DNA of 64,000 bases, taken from contig NZ_CP053452.2 in the NCBI RefSeq assembly GCF_013128195.2, forward strand, positions 6,014,001-6,078,000, in the 5' to 3' direction. The position numbers and the translations under genes are program-made. Source of the stretch: Frigoriglobus tundricola (GTDB lineage Bacteria > Planctomycetota > Planctomycetia > Gemmatales > Gemmataceae). Under the pieces are notes generated by a model. That model was given only the letters and a program-made list of their open reading frames with translations, was not told the origin of the DNA and made no database searches. Shown one piece after another: positions 58,059 through 64,000 of the stretch; the stretch's first letter is position 1, and every line of letters starts with the position of its first letter.

Positions 58059-58870
58059 GACTTCCGGGGGCCGTCCGACACTATCTGCGGTATCGCCGTG
58101 TGATCACGTTCCGGTCGTACTTGCGGCTCCGGTCGGCACTGATCCGAGAGGGGACCGGCGCGATCGGGTTCCTGGACACGATCGAGTTACAATTGCGCGC
58201 TCCGCTCTCCGCCGCGGTTCGCGTGCGGCCGCGGAGCAATGCCATCTTCACAATCACCGAGGTGCTCCTTGACCGGGTCTACGCGGCCGCGGTCGGGGTC
58301 GCAAAAAACGCGCGCACGGTTCTGGACCTCGGGGCGAACATCGGGCTGGCGAGTCTCTATTTCGCTGGGGAGCTCCCGGCGGCGAGGGTGTTTGCCGTAG
58401 AACCGGACGCCGGGAACTTCGGCTTGCTGGAACACAACCTCCGCTCCCTCATTGCTGCGGGCCGGGCGCGAGTGCGGCGCGGAGCCGCCTGGGACCGGGA
58501 CACCCCCGTCGCGTTCCTCCGACCCGACGCGATCGGCCACGTCAACGCCGGGGTCGTGCGCTCCGTCGATCTGATCCCCGACCCGCCGGATCCGGCCCTG
58601 GTCTGCCCGGGCTACCGGATGTCGACGCGGGTTTCCGGGTCGGGTTTCGACAGCATCGATCTGCTCAAGGTCGACATTGAGGGCGCCGAGCGCACGCTGT
58701 TCGCGGACCACGAGGGGTGGCTGCACCGGGTCAAACTGCTGGCCATTGAGTTTCACACCGACTCGCGCGAGGCGAGCAATTTCGACGAGGTGATGAATCG
58801 TTCCGGTTTTCGTATATTGTGTGACGACGGTCACACGGTTGTCGCCATGCGAACGGATGGTGCGTGTTGA
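58055..58870 (+). CDS. FkbM-family methyltransferase
   Basis: 271 residues, intact. The SAM site is TVLDLGANIGLASLYFAGELPAARVFAVEPDAGN, and the second conserved block is IDLLKVDIEGAERTLFADHEGWLHRV with AIEFHTDSREAS. Its N-terminal basic helical segment resembles that of the paralogue at 53055. ATGA overlap upstream and a 7-nt overlap downstream place it in one translational unit with two glycosyltransferases. It likely methylates a sugar of the polymer. Confidence 0.9.
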   Translation: MRLPGAVRHYLRYRRVITFRSYLRLRSALIREGTGAIGFLDTIELQLRAPLSAAVRVRPRSNAIFTITEVLLDRVYAAAVGVAKNARTVLDLGANIGLASLYFAGELPAARVFAVEPDAGNFGLLEHNLRSLIAAGRARVRRGAAWDRDTPVAFLRPDAIGHVNAGVVRSVDLIPDPPDPALVCPGYRMSTRVSGSGFDSIDLLKVDIEGAERTLFADHEGWLHRVKLLAIEFHTDSREASNFDEVMNRSGFRILCDDGHTVVAMRTDGAC

Positions 58871-60165
58871 GTACGCCCTCGTCGATTCCGGCCGCCCCCC
58901 TCCCGCTGGCGGGCCGCCGCATCGGTTTCTACACCTCCGTTGTGGGCATGGGGGGCTCCGAAGTCGTCTTCGCGGACGCGATGGAGGCCGCCCACCGGGC
59001 CGGTGCGGAGCTCGTGTGCTGGTCGGAATCGGGCGCGGCGATCCGGCAAATTGTGGCGTCCCGAGCGGACCGGCTGCGCGTCACCCACCGCGCCTGGCCG
59101 GCCGCCGCTGCCGCCGCCGGTCCGACCGAACCGGCGGCCCGTGCCGCACCGGCGCTGCGCCCGCGGATCAAACCGCTCGCCGTCATGTGGCACCGGCTGG
59201 TGCCCGTTTCGGTGCGCCGGTGGGCCGGGTTCTGCCAGTCGGCCCGCGCGTTCCGCGCCGAGCTGCGCCGGGTGCCGGTGGACCTGTTGTTCGTCAACGT
59301 CAACGGGTCCGAAGCGGTATCGCTCGCGGGGGGCGACGGGCGGGTCCCGGTCGTCAACTGTTACCACCTGTCGTTCACCCGCTCGTCCGGGGGGCGGCTC
59401 GCGCGGTTCGGCGATTGGGCCGCCCGCCGCGCAACGATGCGCGCGGGGGCGCTCGCGGTACACGTGTCCGCGGCCGCTCGCGATCAGTGGTCCGGTCAGT
59501 TCGGGTACCCGACGGACCGGACCCGGGTCATCTACAACGGCGTCGAACCGACCGCGGTGCCCGACCGAGCGGCCACCCGCGCCGCGCTGGGGGTTCCAGA
59601 GGGCGCGTTTGTGTTCTGCGCCCCCGGTCGGCTGGACGACAATAAAGGGCACCGCTACCTGTTGCAGGCGCTACAAACGAACAAAGAGCAGTTTTCCAAT
59701 TCGTGCGTCCTGATTTGCGGGGACGGCTCGTTGCGCCCCGCGCTGGAGCACTTCGTTTCGCAGTCGGGGCTCGGCGGCATCGTCCGTTTTCTGGGGTGGC
59801 GCAACGACCTGCCGGAAATCCTGCACGCCGCGGATTGCACCGTGCTCTCGTCGGTCTCGTCCGAGAACCTCAGCGTAGCGGTGCTCGAGTCCCTGATGGT
59901 TGGCACGCCCGCGGTCGTCACCCGAGTGGGGGGCATGGCCGAGGCCGTCCGGGAGGGCGAGACCGGTTACGTCGTCCCCCCCCGCGACTCCGCGGCCCTT
60001 GCGGCCGCGATGCTGCGGCTGTGCTCCAAGCAGGACCTGGCGAGGGAGATGCGGGCGGCGGCGCGACGGGACGCGCAGGTCCGCTTCACGCGCGAACGAA
60101 TGATGGCCGAATACGTCGCGGTCTTCGCCGAAGTGCTCGGGGGCCGCAACCGCACCCGGGAGTGA
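58864..60165 (+). CDS. Glycosyltransferase, GT4 family
   Basis: 433 residues from GTG at 58864. It has IGFYTSVVGMGGSEVVFADAMEAA in the acceptor domain, then RVIYNGVEPTAVP, APGRLDDNKGHRYLLQAL, VRFLGWRNDLPEILHAADCTVLSS and VSSENLSVAVLESLMVGTPAVVTRVGGMAEAV for donor binding. A Pro/Ala stretch near residues 75-95 separates early helices. It overlaps the methyltransferase gene by 7 nt. Confidence 0.92.
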   Translation: MLSTPSSIPAAPLPLAGRRIGFYTSVVGMGGSEVVFADAMEAAHRAGAELVCWSESGAAIRQIVASRADRLRVTHRAWPAAAAAAGPTEPAARAAPALRPRIKPLAVMWHRLVPVSVRRWAGFCQSARAFRAELRRVPVDLLFVNVNGSEAVSLAGGDGRVPVVNCYHLSFTRSSGGRLARFGDWAARRATMRAGALAVHVSAAARDQWSGQFGYPTDRTRVIYNGVEPTAVPDRAATRAALGVPEGAFVFCAPGRLDDNKGHRYLLQALQTNKEQFSNSCVLICGDGSLRPALEHFVSQSGLGGIVRFLGWRNDLPEILHAADCTVLSSVSSENLSVAVLESLMVGTPAVVTRVGGMAEAVREGETGYVVPPRDSAALAAAMLRLCSKQDLAREMRAAARRDAQVRFTRERMMAEYVAVFAEVLGGRNRTRE

Positions 60166-60279
60166 CCGGCCCGCCCGCCGCTCCTCACCCGATTTTTCTC
60201 GTTCGCGGCGCGACAAGAGGTCCGGGCCGCGGACCTGCAGACGTTCCGACCCCTGTGCAACTAACTCCCGGCGCCCGAC

Positions 60280-61457
60280 ATGACCGCGCGTTCGCCCCGA
60301 ATCGTCATCGCGTCCTCCGGATTGGGCCACGTCGCCCGCGGGATCGAGGCGTGGGCCGACGACCTTGCGGCCGCGCTGGACGCGCGCGGCGAACAGGTGG
60401 TTCTGTGCAAGGGCGCGGGGGCCGTGACCCGGCCCTACGAACGGGTCGTCCCGTGCCTGCGGCGCGAGGCCCCGGCCACGCTCCGGCTCCTCCGCCACCT
60501 GCCCCGGCGGCTGTCGTGGCGCGTGGGGCTCGGCTCCGGGTACCGGATCGAGCAGACCACCTTTGCCCTCAACCTGGTCCGCCTCCTGCGGCGCGAGCCG
60601 GCGGACGTCCTGCACGTGCAGGACCCGCAGGTCGCGGCCATCGCCCAGCGCGCGGGGCGCATGGGGCTGATCCGCGCCCGGACCGTCCTGGCCCACGGCA
60701 CCGAGGAGCCGCCGGCGTTCCTCGCGCGCATCCGGTACCTGCAGCACCTCGCGCCCTGGCACCTCGAACAGGCGCGGGCGGGCGGCGTGTGGCGGCCGAC
60801 GTGGACCGCGATCCCCAACTTCATCGACACGGACCGCTTTTCGCCCGGGCCCGGGGACGCGCTGCGGAGCGAGCTCGGGATCCCCGCGGGCGCGCGGGTC
60901 GTGCTGACCGCGGCCGCGATCAGCCGCGGGCACAAGCGCATCGACCACCTGATCGCCGAGTTCGCCGAGGTGCGCCGGCGGGCCCCCGAGCTGCCCGTGT
61001 GGCTCGTCGTCGCCGGCGGGTGGGAGCCCGAGACCGATGAGCTGGTGGCCGAGGGCACGCGCCGGCTGGGCGACCGCGTCCGGTTCCTGGTCCGCTTCCC
61101 GCGCCAGCGGATGCCGGACCTGTACCGCGCCGCCGACGTGTTCGTCCTGTGCAGCCTCTTCGAGATGATGCCGATCGCCCTGATCGAGGCGACCGCGTCC
61201 GGGCTCCCGTGCGTGGTGAACGGGCACCCGATCCTGGAGTGGATGACCGGCCCCGGGCGCGCGTCGCGATGGGCGCGGCCGGGCCGCTGAGCGCCGCACT
61301 GGAGGCCCTCTGCGCCGCCCCGGCCCGCCGGGCCGAAATGGGGCGGGCCGCACGATTGCACTGCGTGGCGAATTTTTCACGGGACGCGGTCGTAGGTCAG
61401 ATGCTAGAATACTACAAACGAATTTTAGGGCGTTCTCCGTACCCGGCCCCGGTCTAG
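60280..61457 (+). CDS. Glycosyltransferase, GT4 family (frame-broken near the 3' end)
   Basis: About 392 residues. IVIASSGLGHVARGIEAWADDLAAALDARG starts the acceptor domain. The donor domain has IPNFIDTDRFSPG, TAAAISRGHKRIDHLI, FPRQRMPDLYRAADVFVLCS and LFEMMPIALIEATASGLPCVVN. The frame breaks near 61255, and the last 65 residues (AAGPLSAALEALCAAPARRAEMG through LEYYKRILG) are in a neighbouring frame ending at 61457. The uncorrected frame ends at 61290. Confidence 0.87.
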
Positions 61458-61458
61458 C

Positions 61459-62397
61459 ATGCGCGTGAGCGTGGTCATCCCGACCTACAACAGCGGGCCG
61501 CTCGTGGTCGAGGCGGTCGCCTCGGTGCTCGCGCAGACGCGCCCGGCGGCCGAGATCGTCGTGGTGGACGACGGCTCGACCGACGACACGGCCGCGCGCC
61601 TGGCCGCGTTCGGCCCGGCGGTCCGGTACGTGCGCAAGGACAACGGCGGGGTGTCCACGGCCCGCAACCGCGGGGTGGCCGAAGCCACCGGCGACTGGAT
61701 CGCGTTCCTCGACGCCGACGACGTGTGGCACCCGCGCAAGCTGGAGGTCCAGTGCGCGGCCCTCGCCCGCCGGCCGGACCTGTGCCTGCTCGGGACCGGC
61801 ACCTACCGGTGGCCGGGCGCGCACCCCGACCCGGGGGCGGAGCCGGTCGTCCACGCGGTCCGGTTCGACAGCCTCGTCGTCCGCAACTGCCTGGTCACCT
61901 CGACGGTCCTGGCCCGGGCCGAGACGCTGCGGGCGGCCGGCCCGTTCGACGTGGCGCTGTGCGGCCCCGAGGACCACGACATGTGGATCCGCGTGGCGCA
62001 ACGGGCGCCGACGGCGAACCTGTCCGTGGCCCTGACCGGCTACCGCCTGGCCACGCCGAACAGCCTGAGCAAGAACACCGACCGCATGGAAGCGGGGATG
62101 CGCGTCATCCTCGAGAAGCTGGAGCGGAACGGGGTGTTTCGCGGGCAGCCGCTCTTGCGGCGGCGGGCGTGGAGCTACTTCCGGTTCTCGTGCGGGGCCA
62201 TGCGGTACTGGGCCGGGGAGCCGGGGGCCGCGATCCGCCACCTGGTCCGGTCGGTGGTCGGGTACCCGTTCTCGCCGATCACCCCCGGGCAGCCCCGCAA
62301 GTACACGTTCGCGCGGCTCAAGCTGATCGCGATGGCCGTTCTGGTCGGCGTCCGGGGCACGCGCCGCACCGCGGCCGAAATCTGGGGGGGCAGATGA
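61459..62397 (+). CDS. Glycosyltransferase, GT2 family
   Basis: 312 residues, GT-A fold. It has VSVVIPTYNSGPLVVEAVASVL, EIVVVDDGSTDDT, KDNGGVSTARNRGVAEATGDWIAFLDADDVW (the metal-binding DxD is DADD) and CGPEDHDMWIRVAQ (the ED catalytic base region). Inverting transfer of one sugar to the growing lipid-linked unit is expected. The C-terminus overlaps the acyltransferase gene by 4 nt. Confidence 0.92.
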   Translation: MRVSVVIPTYNSGPLVVEAVASVLAQTRPAAEIVVVDDGSTDDTAARLAAFGPAVRYVRKDNGGVSTARNRGVAEATGDWIAFLDADDVWHPRKLEVQCAALARRPDLCLLGTGTYRWPGAHPDPGAEPVVHAVRFDSLVVRNCLVTSTVLARAETLRAAGPFDVALCGPEDHDMWIRVAQRAPTANLSVALTGYRLATPNSLSKNTDRMEAGMRVILEKLERNGVFRGQPLLRRRAWSYFRFSCGAMRYWAGEPGAAIRHLVRSVVGYPFSPITPGQPRKYTFARLKLIAMAVLVGVRGTRRTAAEIWGGR

Positions 62398-63128
62398 GCT
62401 TGCGGGGCAAACTGCAGCGCGGCGAGGGGCCGTTTTGGGGCCGCGCCAAGCGCGCCGCCAAAGCGGTCTATTCGCTCCACGTACCGGTCAACGGCGTCAC
62501 CCGCCGCCCGTTCCAGTTGGCGTACCGGTTTCACGTGCTGGCCCGGGAGTCGTGGATCTGGACGAAGCGGTTCTTCTGGTACGAGCCGCTGTTCCGCGGC
62601 CAGTGCGAGTCCGTCGGGTCCGGGTTCCAGATGGAGGAGCTGCCCTGGATCACCGGCGCGGGGCGGATCGTCATCGGCAACAGCGTGCAACTGTCCGGAA
62701 AGTCCTCGTTCACATTTTATCACCCGGTCTTCGGCCCGCCCGAGCTGGTGATCGGCGACGGCACGTTCATCGGCCACGGCTGCGGGTTCAACATCGGGCG
62801 GTCGGTCCGGATCGGCCGGTACTGCCTGTTCGCTACGAGCGTGCAGATTTTCGATAACGACGGGCACCCGCTCGACGCGGCGTCCCGGCGGACGAGCATG
62901 CTGACCCCGCCCGAGGCCATCAAGCCGGTCGTGATCGGGGACGAGGTGTGGGTGGGGAACGGCTCGCTCATCCTCAAGGGCGTCACGATCGGCGACCGCG
63001 CCGTCGTCGGCGCGCGGTCCGTCGTCACGAAGGACGTGCCGCCCGACACGGTCGTCGCCGGTAACCCGGCCCGCGTGGTGAAGGTCCTGGACCGCCCCGC
63101 GGCGCCGCCGGGCGGGGGGGGCTGGTGA
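62394..63128 (+). CDS. Left-handed beta-helix acyltransferase (WcaF/CysE-like)
   Basis: 244 residues. After a basic N-terminal region the hexapeptide-repeat helix runs from about residue 90: AGRIVIGNSVQLSG, ELVIGDGTFIGHGCGFNIGRSVRIGRYCLFATSVQIFDNDGHP, then VVIGDEVWVGNGSLILKGVTIGDRAVVGARSVVTKDVPPDTVVAGNPARVV. The His in FDNDGHP fits the catalytic His of sugar O-acetyltransferases. It probably acetylates the polymer. ATG at 62394 overlaps the GT2 stop. Confidence 0.9.
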   Translation: MSLRGKLQRGEGPFWGRAKRAAKAVYSLHVPVNGVTRRPFQLAYRFHVLARESWIWTKRFFWYEPLFRGQCESVGSGFQMEELPWITGAGRIVIGNSVQLSGKSSFTFYHPVFGPPELVIGDGTFIGHGCGFNIGRSVRIGRYCLFATSVQIFDNDGHPLDAASRRTSMLTPPEAIKPVVIGDEVWVGNGSLILKGVTIGDRAVVGARSVVTKDVPPDTVVAGNPARVVKVLDRPAAPPGGGGW

Positions 63129-63131
63129 CCG

Positions 63132-64000
63132 ATGCCGCGCCTCCTGCACGTCATGGACTACGAGCCGCGGGGCACGCGGACGATGGACCACTTCGTCCTC
63201 GCGCTGACCGCCGCGCTGCGGCGGCGGGGGGTGGGAGGTGCGGTACGCGTTCGGGGCCGAGCCGCCGCCGGAGTTCCGGGCGGCGCTCGCGGCGGCGGGG
63301 GCCGCCCACGTCGTCGTCCCGTTCCCGTTCACCCGCGCGTCGGCCGCCGCGCTGGTGCGGCAGTCGTGCGGCTACCGCCCCGACGTGACGCAAACGAGCT
63401 TCCTGTCGGCGTTCACCCCCGCTGCTGCGGCTGAAGACGAGCGGGTTCACCCGCCGGCTGGTCGTGATCGACCACACCAGCGGCGAGGCCCCGGTGCGCC
63501 GGGGCTGGAAGCGGCTGGCGGTCCGCGCCCGCGGCTGGCGGGCCGGGCGGGTCGTGGACGCCGTCGTGCCCGTGTCCGCCGCGATCGCCCGGCGCGACAC
63601 CGAGCGCGTGTTCCTCCCGGCGCGGAAGGTGCGGGTCGTCTACAATGGCATTCGGGTGGACCTGTTTCCGAACCCGGAGCGGACCCCGCGCGAGGTCGTG
63701 CGGGTCGTGTACGCCGGCCAACTCATCCCCCAAAAGGGGGTGATGACGCTCCTCCGGGCGCACGAGCGGCTGCGGGCCGGCGGGGTCACCAATTACGAAC
63801 TGCTCGTCGCCGGGGCGGGGCACCAGGAGGCGGCCCTCAAGACCTTCTGTGCGACCGCCGGGCTGGGCGACGTCCGCTTCCTGGGCCACACCGATTCGGT
63901 CCCGGGCCTCTTCGGGGCGGCGGACGTGGTCGTGGTGCCGTCGGAGTGGTTCGAGGCGTTCGGGCTGGTCGCGGCCGAGGCGATGGCGTGCGGGGCGGCG
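63132..64000 (+). CDS. Glycosyltransferase, GT4 family (frame-broken, 3' truncated by window)
   Basis: About 290 residues are visible. It starts PRLLHVMDYEPRGTRTMDHFVLALTAAL. It then continues in other frames as WEVRYAFGAEPPPEF, FTPLLLRLKTSGFTRRLVVIDHTSGEAP, VRVVYNGIRVDLFP, VYAGQLIPQKGVMTLLRAHERL, VRFLGHTDSVPGLFGAADVVVVPS and EWFEAFGLVAAEAMACGAA at the edge. Breaks lie near 63230 (in GGCGGGGGGTGG) and near 63420. The donor-domain motifs are clear GT4 hallmarks. Confidence 0.85.

Noticed and set aside
1..64000. CRISPR arrays, tRNA and rRNA genes, prophage or defence system
   Set aside because: No regularly spaced repeats, no cloverleaf or rRNA-like segments and no phage structural or defence genes were recognised.

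Overview
The window is about 70% GC and reads as chromosome of a planctomycete, most likely of the Gemmataceae. That placement is inference. It rests on the base composition, the ECF sigma factor overlapping a Ser/Thr kinase gene, the very large multi-PAS signalling proteins and the flagellum/chemotaxis gene content. No rRNA, tRNA or CRISPR was seen.

Region 1 (1-3.2 kb): the 5' part of fliD and a complete flagellin gene lie on the minus strand with a strong stem-loop between them. A STAS-domain gene diverges from flagellin, and a single-domain CheY follows on the plus strand.

Region 2 (3.3-20.8 kb, plus strand): a long chemosensory operon. Its order is cheA (two Hpt domains plus an MshEN/T2SSE_N-like insert), cheW, a soluble PAS-MCP, a membrane Cache-MCP, a CheR-CheD fusion, cheB, a Ser/Thr kinase-receiver-HD-GYP fusion and a multi-PAS hybrid histidine kinase with C-terminal receiver and Hpt.

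Region 3 (20.9-25.4 kb): an overlapping minus-strand trio (ECF sigma factor, membrane Ser/Thr kinase, Ig-like hypothetical protein) and a divergent 311-residue unknown protein.

Region 4 (25.9-36.0 kb, minus strand): a second chemosensory cluster, read in transcription order as FlgM-like protein, CheY with a Gly-rich tail, CheX phosphatase, CheA with two CheW domains, CheW, 4HB-PAS-PAS MCP, CheB and CheR. The two clusters split the adaptation tools: CheD is in the first, CheX in the second.

Region 5 (36.1-42.4 kb): a TPR/secretin-N-like membrane protein, then minus-strand genes for an endonuclease/exonuclease/phosphatase-family protein, UDP-glucose 6-dehydrogenase, a VanZ-like protein and a small zinc-ribbon protein.

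Region 6 (42.5-45.0 kb): an intact-looking IS630-family element with terminal inverted repeats, a TA target duplication and a canonical -1 frameshift heptamer. Next to it is about 0.9 kb of conspicuously low-GC DNA.

Region 7 (45.0-64.0 kb, plus strand): an extracellular polysaccharide locus. It encodes a Wzc-like chain-length/tyrosine kinase protein, a phosphosugar transferase, an O-antigen ligase/polymerase, a Wzm/Wzt ABC exporter, two membrane glycosyltransferases, two FkbM methyltransferases, several GT1/GT4 and GT2 glycosyltransferases and a left-handed beta-helix acyltransferase. The locus runs off the right edge. UDP-glucuronate from the dehydrogenase in region 5 could feed it.

A caution covers the whole window: at least fifteen genes or gene regions carry single-base frame breaks, mostly in GC homopolymers, and often in compensating pairs inside conserved motifs. 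The pattern fits residual long-read assembly error better than gene decay, so broken genes are described as single genes. The IS630 frameshift is the exception and looks programmed.
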